Positions 9,358 through 17,774 are shown, numbered from the stretch's first letter. The stretch is DNA of 64,000 bases from Actinomadura rudentiformis (GCF_008923185.1 NZ_WBMT01000005.1:391747-455746), one strand, 5' to 3'. Numbers and translations are program-made. The notes: a model not told the origin generated them from the sequence alone.

Positions 9358-9379
9358 AACGTTGTTTCAAAACAACGTT
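9358..9379. promoter_or_regulatory. TetR operator, 10+10 bp palindrome
   Basis: AACGTTGTTT (9358-9367), CA, AAACAACGTT (9370-9379) is a perfect inverted repeat in the 70-base gap between the divergent hydrolase and TetR genes, 24 bases from the hydrolase start and 25 from the TetR start. Position and symmetry fit the autoregulatory site of the adjacent repressor. Confidence 0.8.
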
Positions 9380-9404
9380 ATCAGACTGGACTAGGCTTGT
9401 GATC

Positions 9405-9989
9405 ATGGGTAGGCCGAGAACGAACGACGACACCGTGAAGGAACGCCTCATAGAGACCGCGACCCAGATGTGCGCCACCCGTCCGGCCGAGTCGATCACC
9501 ATCCGCGCCCTGGCCACTGCCGCCGGGACCGCGACCGCGGCGGTGTACTCACTGTTCGGCGGTAAGGACGCACTGATCGGCGAAGTCCGCAACAGAGCGG
9601 TCGCCGGGTTGTTCCAGGAGGTGTCGGGAGTGCCGGCCTCCGACGACCCCCTCGCCGACCTCTACGCGCTCGCCGTCGCGTACCGGCGCTGGGGGCGCGA
9701 GCACAGCCACCTCTACACGGTGTTGTTCGGTGGCGTGCAGCGCTTCGACCCGTCGGGCGAGGTGGGGACCAGCGACCCCGTCCGGCCGCTCATCGAGGCG
9801 ATCGAACGCGGTTTGTCGGCGTCCGTGCTCTTCGGAGACACGACATCCATCGCCCTCTCGATTTGGGTCACCCTGCACGGACTCGTGACCCTCGAACTCG
9901 CCGGGGCGTTCGACACCGCCACGGCCGAGACCGCGTTCGAATCCACAATCCTCGCTACTCTGCGCGGCTGGACGATCCGGCCGATCTGA
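9405..9989 (+). CDS. TetR family transcriptional regulator
   Basis: A 194-residue repressor. The N-terminal HTH is complete (ESITIRALATAAGTATAAVY, SLFGGKDALIGEV), and the C-terminal ligand domain has the TetR_C_33-like pattern LYALAVAYRRWGREHSHLYT with WVTLHGLVTLELAGAF. ATG at 9405 follows the 22-base palindrome by 25 bases. It most probably represses itself and the divergent membrane hydrolase, being released by a small ligand that the hydrolase or its product resembles. The reading frame is open upstream, but that part lies antisense to the hydrolase. Confidence 0.92.
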   Translation: MGRPRTNDDTVKERLIETATQMCATRPAESITIRALATAAGTATAAVYSLFGGKDALIGEVRNRAVAGLFQEVSGVPASDDPLADLYALAVAYRRWGREHSHLYTVLFGGVQRFDPSGEVGTSDPVRPLIEAIERGLSASVLFGDTTSIALSIWVTLHGLVTLELAGAFDTATAETAFESTILATLRGWTIRPI

Positions 9990-10039
9990 CCAACGCCGAG
10001 ATACCTGAGGCCCTGGATCGTCTCGCCGAAGTAGAACGC

Positions 10040-10477
10040 CTAAGACGCGGTCACCGAGGTCCTCCGTGGCGCCGAATGCTGACGGTCGTGCGTGGTGAGA
10101 TCGGGCCGTCCTGGGAGGCCGAAGCACGCATCTATGTCGACCGCGATCATCCAGGCTCCCGCCATGGGCAGGACCAGGTCGCCATGTGGCCGGACATCGA
10201 GGAGGCGTACCACGTGCCTTTGGAGGCGGCCCGCGCGCTGGCCCAAGCGGCTCGATGGCTCTTCGACCAGGCGACCAGCCATCCGCTGGAGCATTGGGTG
10301 ATCCTGAATCCAGGCCATGGCAGCCCCTGACGGCCTTGCGAAGAATGCGGCGGCATAGTCGGCGTCGAACCGGTCCATGCCCGGCTCGTTCAGGAAATCG
10401 TGGTACTCGCTCGTCCTGAGGTCACGGAATCGGGCGGCGAGTTCGGCGCCCATCTGCCGCGCTCGGGAGATCGTCAC
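10040..10477 (-). CDS. Hypothetical protein, distal half doubtful
   Basis: The first 50 codons from the start at 10477 look coding (RARQMGAELAARFRDLRTSE, YHDFLNEPGMDRFDADYAAA) and lie 25 bases after the stop of the preceding hypothetical gene, as in an operon. From about 10325 downwards the frame turns into the antisense of the plus-strand ORF and loses codon bias. I read it as a gene whose 3' end was replaced by a junction near 10,325. Family unknown. Confidence 0.4.
   Translation of the reverse strand: MTISRARQMGAELAARFRDLRTSEYHDFLNEPGMDRFDADYAAAFFARPSGAAMAWIQDHPMLQRMAGRLVEEPSSRLGQRAGRLQRHVVRLLDVRPHGDLVLPMAGAWMIAVDIDACFGLPGRPDLTTHDRQHSAPRRTSVTAS
10076..10330 (+). CDS. Hypothetical protein (84 aa)
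   Basis: MLTVVRGEIGPSWEAEARIY..., VAMWPDIEEAYHVPLEAARA and LAQAARWLFDQATSHPLEHW have protein-like composition and GC-rich third positions. The coding look begins earlier (EALDRLAEVERLRRGHRG at about 9999-10055) right after the TetR stop, so the true start may be a non-ATG codon near 9986 or may be lost. No family recognised. It overlaps the doubtful end of a gene on the other strand. Confidence 0.45.
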   Translation: MLTVVRGEIGPSWEAEARIYVDRDHPGSRHGQDQVAMWPDIEEAYHVPLEAARALAQAARWLFDQATSHPLEHWVILNPGHGSP

Positions 10478-10502
10478 GGTTGCTGCGTCGGGGCATGGTC
10501 GG

Positions 10503-10958
10503 TCAAGGAGTCGCGTTATCTCCAGCTCCCCCGCCTTCGGTCAACGAGTCGACAATCCGGCTCATTGGTGGTGGCAGGCCTGGTCGAGGTCGGTGCTCCA
10601 ACTCGATCACGAAGCTGACCTCTTGTGGTTCGACATAGGCGATCAACCCCGGAGAGGTCGACCCCTCGAACATCATCGTCAGTCCACGAAAGGGCGCGTT
10701 CGGGTCGCGGCCGAAGTGAACGGCCAGCTGGCGCATCGTCTCGTCGGCTTCCTGCAGAGCACTCAAGACCTGGTCTTCATCGGGCAAGTCCGGGAACAGC
10801 CAATGCAGATTGCCCTCTGCCCACGGAACCCACTCCATGCTCGCAGCATCCCACCGGCCGATGGTCACTGACAGGTTCGTCACCAGGCTTTCGCGCCGAG
10901 GGTCGTACCCGTTCGCAAGGGTTATGGGCCGCGGGGTCGCCCGGGCCCATGACCTCAA
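10503..10958 (-). CDS. Hypothetical protein (151 aa)
   Basis: An acidic, soluble protein: VTNLSVTIGRWDAASMEWVP, LPDEDQVLSALQEADETMRQ, then a beta-rich part (IAYVEPQEVSFVIELEHR) and a glycine-rich tail. Composition and spacing argue for a real gene; I do not recognise the family. The start at 10958 is the most distal one; MEWVPW inside is too late. It appears to be followed by the gene starting at 10477. Confidence 0.6.
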   Translation of the reverse strand: MRSWARATPRPITLANGYDPRRESLVTNLSVTIGRWDAASMEWVPWAEGNLHWLFPDLPDEDQVLSALQEADETMRQLAVHFGRDPNAPFRGLTMMFEGSTSPGLIAYVEPQEVSFVIELEHRPRPGLPPPMSRIVDSLTEGGGAGDNATP

Positions 10959-11063
10959 CCCACCGGCCGCAATCCCGCAGTGACCTGCGGGGCGACGTGA
11001 GGGGCTGTTAACTAACTCACGCTCGCGGGTTTCCGTCGTTCGGTCCCGCGGCTTGTCGAGGAC

Positions 11064-11118
11064 CCAGGACGCGGAGCCATCGCCACCCTCGCGGTCCGGT
11101 TCTGGCTCCGCGTCCTGG
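11064..11118 (-). terminator. Strong hairpin downstream of the secreted protein gene
   Basis: CCAGGACGCGGAGCCA (11064-11079) and its exact complement at 11103-11118 form a 16-bp stem with a 23-base loop, 64 bases beyond the stop of the leftward gene 11182-11541. No U-run follows, as is common in actinobacteria. Confidence 0.7.
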
Positions 11119-11181
11119 TCAACTCACGGGGTTGCTGCCTGCGGGCGTCACCTCAACGCACGCCACCCCGTGCCGGGGCGG

Positions 11182-11541
11182 CTAGCAGCGGACGACGCGG
11201 AGCGTGTCGCCGGGGTAGCGGATCTTGGAACGCTTGCTCTTGAGTGTCTGGCCGGGCTTGATGCGCTGGCACGAACTGTCGGGCGCCTTACGCCACACGA
11301 ACTTGATCCGGTAGGACTTGCGGCAGGTGTTCTTGGCGTACCCGGTCCGGGTGATGTGTCCGGCGTCCTTCCACACCTTGACGCACCGGGGCAGCGGCGG
11401 ATGCGCCGCCACCGCCGGCGACGCAGCCGACTGCGCGGTCGGCTGCGCGGGAGCGGACGCGGCGGCGTGCCCGGCGCCCGGCGCCAGCGGCACGAGCAAC
11501 CCGGCCGCCACGGCCGCGCCGATCAGCTTGGCTGTGCTCAT
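11182..11541 (-). CDS. Secreted four-cysteine protein, tendamistat-like spacing
   Basis: A 119-residue preprotein; AAAGGAAT lies ahead of ATG 11541. Residues 1-28 are a signal peptide (STAKLIGAAVAAGLLVPLAP, cleavage near GHAAA). After an Ala/Pro-rich linker the 67-residue mature core has four cysteines in the order CVKVW, NTCRKSYRIKFVW, SSCQRIKPGQ and RVVRC. Gaps between them (20, 18, 28 residues) and the 'C..+.PGQ' element resemble the alpha-amylase inhibitor tendamistat (15, 17, 27), a six-stranded sandwich with two disulfides. The inhibitor's WRY triplet is absent, so the fold assignment is a hypothesis and amylase inhibition is not claimed. It is strongly basic. A 16-bp hairpin ends the gene. 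Confidence 0.85.
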   Translation of the reverse strand: MSTAKLIGAAVAAGLLVPLAPGAGHAAASAPAQPTAQSAASPAVAAHPPLPRCVKVWKDAGHITRTGYAKNTCRKSYRIKFVWRKAPDSSCQRIKPGQTLKSKRSKIRYPGDTLRVVRC

Positions 11542-12154
11542 CGAGATTCCTTTCGGACCATGCCGTCGCGCTTGTCACGAACGGCGGTCCCGCCAGTGCA
11601 GTGCCTTGCCGACCTGGCCGGGAAGCCGGTCACCCGGCCGGGACAGTCCGGCCCACCCAGACCCGGACGGCCAACCACGCCTCACATAGCTCGCCGTCAA
11701 CCATCCACCAGGCGCTGGCCGAGCACCCGCGACCCCCTCGCTCGCCGGCACCGCCATGCCTGTGACTTGCAGTGTTTCGTGTCGTCTGATCTGCGTCGCT
11801 TCTTGTCATGCCAGCAGCGAGCGCAACGCGGGAATGATGGGACGGAACGTCAGCTCTGTCCGGTCTACGGAACCGCATCACCCCAGGTCAACTCTCCCGA
11901 GGTCGTTCCGGTCCCACGCGCCGCGCGGCCGTCCACAGCTGAAACCGGCGCGCGAAGTCAGGCCAATTCCCCAATCAGAGTCACGCCGGCTCGCTGTTTT
12001 GGCACTCAACGGGTGACAGACGGCAAGCTGCGGGGTTCCTCGCGGGTGGCCGGGCGAAGGAAGCAGTCGACCCGGCTTTGATCACGGCAGCGGTGGTGGC
12101 AACGGCCGCTGGCGTCATCACCACATGGCTGCGCGTCCGCGGCCGAGTTCAGGT
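11542..12154. other. Gene-poor stretch
   Basis: Holds the promoter region of the secreted protein gene at its left end. Nothing else is supportable; frames are short and biased by base composition. Confidence 0.4.
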
Positions 12155-12362
12155 TCATCGCGCTATGGGCTACTCGGTCGACGACGCCGCGCAGGCCATG
12201 GGGGTGCCGGCGGGGACGGTCAAGAGCCGAACCGCGCGGACGCGGCTGGCGCCGCTTCTTATCCGCTCTCGGGAACGCCGCGGGGACATCGAAGACGCGA
12301 CGTCCACGCCGATTCCGCCTCACTCACCGGGCAGTGGTCCGCCGCCGAAACCTGGCCCCTGA
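12155..12362 (+). pseudogene. ECF sigma factor region 4 remnant
   Basis: GYSVDDAAQAMGVPAGTVKS, RTARTRLAPLL is the region-4 helix-turn-helix of an ECF (SigM/SigL-like) sigma factor, followed by a proline-rich tail to TGA 12360. Region 2 and any start are missing; upstream sequence in the same frame (ITAAVVATAAGVITTWLRVR) is unrelated. Isolated tail of a lost gene. Confidence 0.65.
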
Positions 12363-13010
12363 CGACACCAAACGATGCAGGAATTACGACACGGAGCAAT
12401 GCAAGCCACACCATGCCATGGCGACGAAAACCGCTGCCCATTCCGTCGCCGCCGCGACCAAACCAATCCCCGGCCCCGGCGTCCGCAGGTTGGCTCGAAC
12501 CACCTTCGCGTCGTTGGACGGCGCCGCCTGCCTGCACTGTTGGGCGGATCGGCCAATGCCACATTGGCGGCGCGGCATCTGTTGACGGTTTGTCTACGTC
12601 CACCTCACGCGTCTGCGCGCATTGGGGTGACGTGCACGTAGACGAAGACGTAGACAACTCCCGGACAGTGTCTTCCGCGCGGCTCTGGCCTGACGTCACC
12701 AAGGTCAGCGGAGCGCGGCCAGTCAGGCGATCCACACAAGAGCCCGACCGTCAACGCTTGGCTTGTCGTCTTAACCTGCCGCCTTGCCCGAGGTGATGGA
12801 CGTGGACGTAGCGTGGGGCTGTATGAAGGTCGGGCGATTTCATGTGCGAGAAGTGGCCCCCTTCAGCGAGTTCTGGCCCCATTGCCGATCTTCGGCGCTC
12901 CATGGTCACCAGCGTAAATTGGCCTCACCCCGTTGGACGGGAGATGCCTGACGAGGCCACCGGCAGGGCGTCTTCGAACCTAGCGATCACTTGAGGCGGT
13001 GCAGGCGGAC
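12363..13010. other. Non-coding stretch
   Basis: No gene seen on either strand. Its middle contains a conspicuous GACGTAGAC repeat set, listed separately, and its right end lies just beyond the stop of the leftward propeller gene. Confidence 0.5.
12590..12657. repeat. GTCTACGTC inverted repeat cluster
   Basis: TTGTCTACGTC (12590-12600) has its exact complement GACGTAGACAA at 12647-12657, and a further partial copy CACGTAGAC lies just before it at about 12635-12643. A related GGACGTGGACGTAG occurs near 12798. Spacing is too wide for a simple hairpin terminator; a protein-binding site or element end is possible. Confidence 0.5.
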
Positions 13011-14189
13011 CTACGATGTCTGCGGAGGCTCCAGGGCGAGCAATCCGGTCGCGGTCTGAACGAACAGAAGTCCCGCGCCGGACACGAGGCGGGGCGGCTC
13101 TTCGGTGACGCCCTCACCCCATTCGCGTTCGACCGACGCACCGGGCGGCTCGTCCACCACATGTGACCAGCGGGTGGCGCCGCTCGCGACGTCGTGGCCG
13201 AGCACGGTCCCGTCACGAGTGAAGGTGTGGACCACATCGTCCGCCACCACCGGCGCGCCCACCGGCAGATCCGGTAGCGGCTGGCTCCAGGCGACGGCCG
13301 ATCGCGCGACGTCCACGGCGGTCAGTTCGACGGCCAGGGAAGATGCGCCGGTGTCGAACGCGGTGAGGTAGTCCGCGGGCGCGTCCGTCTCGGCCGTGAC
13401 GACGAACACCAGGTCTCCCGCCACGGCGACGGCACAGCACGGCCCGCCCATCGCCGGCCCCACGGCCCGGCGGAACGAAAGCTCGCCCGTGCGCAGGTCA
13501 TACCCGGCCAACTCGCACCGGGACCATTCCTCCTCGTCATCCCATGTCGAGCCACGGACGGCCGCGACCCAGACACGTCCGTGTGCGGCGACCGGATGGA
13601 ACGGGGGGATGGCTACCGGCTCGCTTTCCGCGTCTTCGAAGTCGTCGGACTCCACCGACCACAGTGACCGTCCGGTGGCGGCGTCGAAGGCGCGCAGCCC
13701 GCCGGTGGACACATTGCCCTCGTACCTGTCTGCGGCGACCACCACTCCTTCGGCGACCGCCACCGGCGCGTTGAGCACGTGCTCGCCGGTTGTGAAGATC
13801 TCTGCCATGGACGGTATGTCCGCAGCGCCGAGCCTCCCGCTCCGCTGGAGCAACAGGACGTCGCCGTGAACCTGCACCGGCCTGCCGTTCAGCTCGGAGA
13901 ACGCGCCGTCCGCGATCTCTCCGGTCTGCCGATCGTGCGACCAGAGGTCACCGTCGCTCTCGACGAACACCCAGCGGCCTCCGGCGGCGACTCCGGCCGC
14001 CGCCGCGTCATGCCGGTGCCGCCAGCGCTCGCAGCCGGACGCGGCGTCCAGCGCGTGCAGCACGCCCTCGGCATCGGTGACCAGCACCGTGTCGCCCGCC
14101 AGCACCGGCCCCAGGGTGAGCCTGGTGTTCTCGCCGAACCGCCACCGCACCCGCACCCGGCTGGAACCGTGAACTCCTGTATTGGCCAT
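13011..14189 (-). CDS. PQQ-binding-like beta-propeller protein
   Basis: A 392-residue protein made of outer-membrane-assembly BamB/PQQ-like blades: repeated motifs LHALDAASGCERW, LRAFDAATGRSLWSV, LAGYDLRTGELSFRR, LGHDVASGATRWSHV with 'VVVA' strands between them. There is no signal peptide, so it is predicted to be cytoplasmic, unlike most PQQ-domain quinoproteins; the blades are probably structural and need no PQQ. ATG 14189 is chosen over an upstream GTG (14219) since the extra ten residues (KRERSRIG) lack similarity and AGGAG lies 13 bases ahead of the ATG. Acidic insert GSTWDDEEEW sits between blades. Role unknown. Confidence 0.8.
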   Translation of the reverse strand: MANTGVHGSSRVRVRWRFGENTRLTLGPVLAGDTVLVTDAEGVLHALDAASGCERWRHRHDAAAAGVAAGGRWVFVESDGDLWSHDRQTGEIADGAFSELNGRPVQVHGDVLLLQRSGRLGAADIPSMAEIFTTGEHVLNAPVAVAEGVVVAADRYEGNVSTGGLRAFDAATGRSLWSVESDDFEDAESEPVAIPPFHPVAAHGRVWVAAVRGSTWDDEEEWSRCELAGYDLRTGELSFRRAVGPAMGGPCCAVAVAGDLVFVVTAETDAPADYLTAFDTGASSLAVELTAVDVARSAVAWSQPLPDLPVGAPVVADDVVHTFTRDGTVLGHDVASGATRWSHVVDEPPGASVEREWGEGVTEEPPRLVSGAGLLFVQTATGLLALEPPQTS

Positions 14190-14471
14190 GGCGCCGATAC
14201 GGCTCCTTTCGCGCTTCACCCCGACCGTGTTGGCCTGGCTGTAAGGATCACCGAATGCTTCCGATCGCGCAAAAGGGTCAGAACGCTCAGCTCCAGGTGC
14301 GTGGGGCCTAATCCCACGCGAACATGGATGTGCTTCACCGGAGTGGGGCCGCTGCTCTTATATAAGTCGGCCAGAACATGTCCGTAAGAACCAGTCGGGC
14401 GGTATCCACGTTTGGTGGACGTGTTTCCGGGACCCATGTCACATCGGTGTGGTGTGGCATGGTCGAGTGCA

Positions 14472-14975
14472 CTAGAGCTTGAGTTCGGCGACGGCTTTGG
14501 GTTTGGTGCCCGCGGGGATGTCGTAGACGAGGACGAGGGTCGTTCTCGCGCCGGGGTTGAGGTCGTTGACCTTGCCGCGGCCGACCAGGACGGTCTGACC
14601 GAACGTCTGGTCCCATTCGGGTGCGTACTCTGAGGCGTCGGCGGTGTGCAGCGACAGATGCGCTGGCGGATGCGTCGGATGCTTGGTGATGTTGCGCAGC
14701 GCCAGCCGGACCAGTAGGTATCGGCCCTTGGGCTTGGTCGTGCCGTTCTGCGGATCGGTGAGCGTGGTGGCCCACGACACGCCGAGGACCGAGGCCTTGA
14801 AGTCACTGAGTGGGGACTCCAGAGTGCCGTTGTTCTCGACCAGGCTTGGGGACGGGGTTGGCCTGCTGCTCCCTGGGGAGGTCTGACCCGGAGGGGTCAC
14901 GTGGGGTCCTGCCGTCTCCGGAGCCGAGCAACCCAGGGCGGTGGCTAGGACAAGGACGGCCGCGGCCATGCGCAT
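14472..14975 (-). CDS. Lipoprotein with DUF4352-type domain
   Basis: From ATG 14975 the protein has 167 residues: a short hydrophobic leader MRMAAAVLVLATALGC with lipobox ALGC, a Ser/Pro/Thr-rich spacer (TSPGSSRPTPSPS) and a beta-sandwich domain with GRYLLVRLALRNITKHP and TTLVLVYDIPAGTKP, the signature blocks of DUF4352 (telomere-repeat-factor-like immunoglobulin fold). These proteins are anchored on the outer face of the membrane and are of unknown function. The frame is open further upstream to 15116, but that part is Cys/Arg-rich and non-coding in look. GTG 14978 is an equal start candidate. Confidence 0.75.
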   Translation of the reverse strand: MRMAAAVLVLATALGCSAPETAGPHVTPPGQTSPGSSRPTPSPSLVENNGTLESPLSDFKASVLGVSWATTLTDPQNGTTKPKGRYLLVRLALRNITKHPTHPPAHLSLHTADASEYAPEWDQTFGQTVLVGRGKVNDLNPGARTTLVLVYDIPAGTKPKAVAELKL

Positions 14976-15302
14976 CACACAGGGAGTGTCGCAGCCGCAC
15001 CGCATGCCCGGTAGCGGTGCGTCGCTCCATGATCTGCAGAGCCGGTAAAGCAGCACCGGCTCTCGACAGTGGCTGGACGAGGTCGGTGGCTCTCTATCTC
15101 GCCGACATGACGTCACGATGACCGATCCGCAAGTCAGGTGGCGGGATGGCGACTCGGTTCCTGTCGGATGAGCAGATTGAGCCGCCTTCCGATCGTTCCG
15201 AGCTCAGCACCCGGCACCGCAGATTGACTGCCCGAGCGGTTGGATCGCCTGGGTGGGTTTCGGCTGTATGCGCTCGTCACCTTGAACGAGGGGGTTGCGG
15301 GT
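14976..15302. other. Intergenic; possible transposase start fragment
   Basis: At 15146 a frame begins MATRFLSDEQIEPPSDRSEL, reminiscent of the N-terminus (DUF4158) of Tn3-family transposases, but it ends within 70 codons and lacks further support. Otherwise nothing. Confidence 0.3.
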
Positions 15303-15911
15303 TCAGCGGGAGCGTTGGGTGATGAGGAGTTCCAGGCTGTCGAGGATGCGTTGGAGGCCGAACTCGCGGCTGCTGCCCGGGGACGGGGTCCCGGCGGCTG
15401 TGATCGCGGCGGTCAGCGCGGGAAAGCGGCCGGCCGGGTCATCGAGCAGGGCGTTGATGGCGGGGTCGAGCCGCCGCTCGGCTGTCCATGGCTGGGTGCC
15501 GGCTGCTGTGCTCGACCGGGTGTTGCGGACGTGGCCGCTGAGCAGGAGAACGGCGTCCAGTTGTTCGGCACCGCTCAGCCCGGTCCCGGCCAGCGCGGCG
15601 ACCGCGGCCTCGGTCCAGCCGACCTCTCTTGGGCCCATGATCCTGTCGCCGACGGTGGCGCCCGGCAGCCACGGGTGGCGGTCTCAGGTCGCCCACGGCC
15701 AACTCGATCATGATGGCGAGCAGCTCGTCCTTCCCCTTGACATGGCGGTAGAGCGCCATTTTGGTGAAGTCGAGTTCGGCGGCCACCCGCTCATGGAGAT
15801 CCCGGCGAGTCCTTCGGCGTCGGCGATGTCCATCGCGGCCTGGGCGATGCGGTCAACGCTGAGCACAGGCTTGGGTCCGCGGCTCGGTGGTCGCCGTAGC
15901 CCCCACAGCAA
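15303..15911 (-). pseudogene. TetR regulator, two frameshifts and an internal loss
   Basis: Three frames together form a TetR repressor of the TetR_C_1 group: LSVDRIAQAAMDIADAEGLA and GISM, then VAAELDFTKMALYRHVKGKD and ELLAIMIELAVGDL, then RHPWLPGATVGDRIMGPREV, GWTEAAVAALAGTGLSGAEQ, up to LELLITQRSR at 15303. One base is missing near 15793 (before VAAEL) and one change plus a loss of roughly 20 residues lies near 15685. The DNA-binding half and ligand domain can no longer be made as one chain. Its operator-like palindrome and the divergent, also decayed, reductase gene remain. Confidence 0.75.
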
Positions 15912-15969
15912 CTCACCTGTGCGGTCCAAATCGCGCCTCCAGAACGTCGGGCTTGTCGCCGTTCGCAAA

Positions 15970-15988
15970 CTGTGTCTAATATACACAG
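15970..15988. promoter_or_regulatory. Operator-like palindrome CTGTGT-N7-ACACAG
   Basis: CTGTGT (15970-15975) and ACACAG (15983-15988) flank TCTAATAT-like AT-rich bases in the gap between the TetR pseudogene and the divergent reductase pseudogene. Placement is that of an autoregulatory TetR operator. Confidence 0.6.
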
Positions 15989-16041
15989 CGTCCAGCGGAC
16001 ACTGTTTTACCGAGGACGCCACCAATGAAACGGAGCCCGCC

Positions 16042-16653
16042 ATGACCGAGGACACTGGATCGCAGCGCACTGTCATCGCCGACGCTGTCGTGTCGATCGA
16101 TGGGTACAGCAGCACCGGACCTGATGACGACATGAGCTGGGCCATGGAGCACTCATGAGCTCACAGAGTGAGGTCTTCTATGAGGGGATCTGGCGCGGCG
16201 CGAGCACAGCGATCGTGGGCCGGACCAATTGGGAGGGCTTCACCTCCGTATGGCCTGGGCTGACCAAGGACCCCGAGCAGTTCGGCCCGAACCCGTGATC
16301 TGGGCAACTGGCTCGCCACCGTCGAGAAGGTGGTGTTCTCCACGACGCTGCAGCAAGCCGATCTGGAGAAGACGGAATGGACCAACGCCCAGGTGGCCCG
16401 GGACCCCGAAGCAGAGGTGCGGTCACTCAAGGCCGCCCCGGGCCGGGACATTCTCGTCCTGAACAGCGCCAGCATCATCCAAGCGCTCCTCAAGGCAGAC
16501 CTGGTCGACGAGCTCTACCTGACGGTGGTGCCCGTGACCCTCGGCGGTGGCCTGCGTCTGCTCCCCAACGATCACGCATCCGCATGGCGACTCGCCGGAA
16601 CCACCACCATCCCCACAACGGGTGCGGTCACGCTGCACTACGGTCGCCCCTGA
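16042..16653 (+). pseudogene. Dihydrofolate-reductase/RibD-C family protein, frameshifted
   Basis: ATG 16042 (GGAG 7 bases ahead) starts RTVIADAVVSIDGYSSTGPD and reaches MSWAMEHS, TGA 16156. The chain continues in the next frame from ATG 16154 (SSQSEVFYEGIWRGASTAIV, GRTNWEGFTSVWPGLTKDPE) to TGA near 16299, and in a third frame with RDLGNWLATVEKVVFSTTLQ and ILVLNSASIIQALLKADLVD to 16653. Two one-base losses account for all of this. The family binds NADPH in a DHFR fold; the genuine substrate is unknown. An intact relative starts 340 bases downstream. Confidence 0.8.
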
Positions 16654-16713
16654 AAACCACGCAAGTCGGCTTCACAAGCTGATCGCCGCTGATGCGACCG
16701 AGGGGCCTCGACG

Positions 16714-16768
16714 GCGGCCAGGGTCCACGGTCGCGGCCAGGGCCCGCGGCGGCGGCCAGGGCCCGCGG
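16714..16768. repeat. Three tandem 17-base repeats
   Basis: GCGGCCAGGGYCCRCGG occurs at 16714-16730, 16733-16749 and 16752-16768, i.e. with a period of 19 bases; copies 2 and 3 are identical. The rest of 16654-16989 holds no gene. Confidence 0.7.
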
Positions 16769-16989
16769 ACGCGCCGGTGGCCGTCCAGGATGGTCAGCTG
16801 GCGTGGTCGAGGTCGAGCCCCGGCATGGGCCCGGGGGCGAGCTGTTGACTCATGTTCACCTCGAACTTCCCGTACAGGTTCAGGTGGGGACCAGAACAGG
16901 GCGGAAAGTCCGCGGCGGTCGGCGTCGGTGAACACCATGAACCGCAAACCAGATCGCAGAAGGCGACCAATGATCGCAGGAGGAGACCA

Positions 16990-17559
16990 ATGAACGACAC
17001 CGAGCCGCAGACCGCGGGCGGGAAGGTGCTCTGGCACTTCACGATGTCACTGGACGGCTTCGTGGCAGGGCCGAACCACGAGATGGACTGGATGACCGGG
17101 ACGGCCAGGCCGGGCCTGGCGGATGAATACGTCCAGACCACGGGTGCTGTCCTGGGAGGGCGGGACGGATGGGACGCCATGCCTGGCGCTCGCCCCTACG
17201 GCGGCGACTGGAAAGGACCGGTGTTCGTGCTCACCCACCACCCCGAGGACGCCACGCCCGCCGACGACGTCACGTTCCTGAACTGCGGGCCGGCCGAGGC
17301 GGTGCGGATCGGGCTGGAGGCGGCCGGCGGCAAGAACCTCGAGGTGTTCTCGCCCACCATCGGCCGTCAGCTTCTCGAACTGGGACTGATCGACGAGATC
17401 GACCTGCACATCGCACCGGTCCTGCTCGGCCAGGGCGTACGGCTGTATGACAACCCCGGCAGTGAGCCGATCCGCCTCCACCGCGTCGGCGAAGACGACC
17501 CCACGTCGGTCGTCAACGTACGGTACCGACCCAGCCTGCGCACCGGCACGGATTCATGA
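16990..17559 (+). CDS. Dihydrofolate reductase family (RibD C-terminal domain) protein
   Basis: A 189-residue intact protein with an AGGAG site 6 bases ahead of ATG 16990. Family elements: LWHFTMSLDGFVAGPNHEMD at the start, VLGGRDGWDAM, VFVLTHHPED, NLEVFSPTIGRQLLELGLID and EIDLHIAPVLLGQGVRLYD. The fold binds NADPH; members include RibD reductase domains and many uncharacterised actinomycete reductases. The gene follows a decayed relative. Its stop overlaps the start of a short ORF by four bases (ATGA), so the two are probably co-translated. Confidence 0.9.
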   Translation: MNDTEPQTAGGKVLWHFTMSLDGFVAGPNHEMDWMTGTARPGLADEYVQTTGAVLGGRDGWDAMPGARPYGGDWKGPVFVLTHHPEDATPADDVTFLNCGPAEAVRIGLEAAGGKNLEVFSPTIGRQLLELGLIDEIDLHIAPVLLGQGVRLYDNPGSEPIRLHRVGEDDPTSVVNVRYRPSLRTGTDS

Positions 17560-17723
17560 CGGACGAGATCACACTGCCCGACGCCGAAGAGTTGTGGGCG
17601 GAGACGGCGGCGTTGGCGGTGCTGCCGGCGCTCACCCCAGCCATGGAACCGATGGGGTTCGGGTTGGTGAACGGTGGACTGCGGAGCGGGGACGTCGGTA
17701 ACGGCTGGTGGGGGATGTCGTGA
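17556..17723 (+). CDS. Short ORF coupled to the reductase gene (55 aa)
   Basis: Begins with ATGA overlap to the upstream stop: MTDEITLPDAEELWAETAAL, AVLPALTPAMEPMGFG, then a Gly-rich end (GGLRSGDVGNGWWGMS). The beginning looks like the N-terminal helix of a larger protein; the sequence may be a gene cut short at its 3' side. No family recognised. Confidence 0.4.
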   Translation: MTDEITLPDAEELWAETAALAVLPALTPAMEPMGFGLVNGGLRSGDVGNGWWGMS

Positions 17724-17774
17724 GTTGAGGGCGGCTGGGCGGTCGTGTACTGGTTCGCGCGATATTCGGGCACC

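Noticed and set aside
14335..14471. Gene between propeller protein and lipoprotein
   Set aside because: Frames there are shadows; the gap looks like promoter DNA (TTATATAAGT near 14358).
15146..15302. Tn3-type transposase N-terminus
   Set aside because: Only about 15 residues (MATRFLSDEQ...) resemble it; too little for a separate feature.
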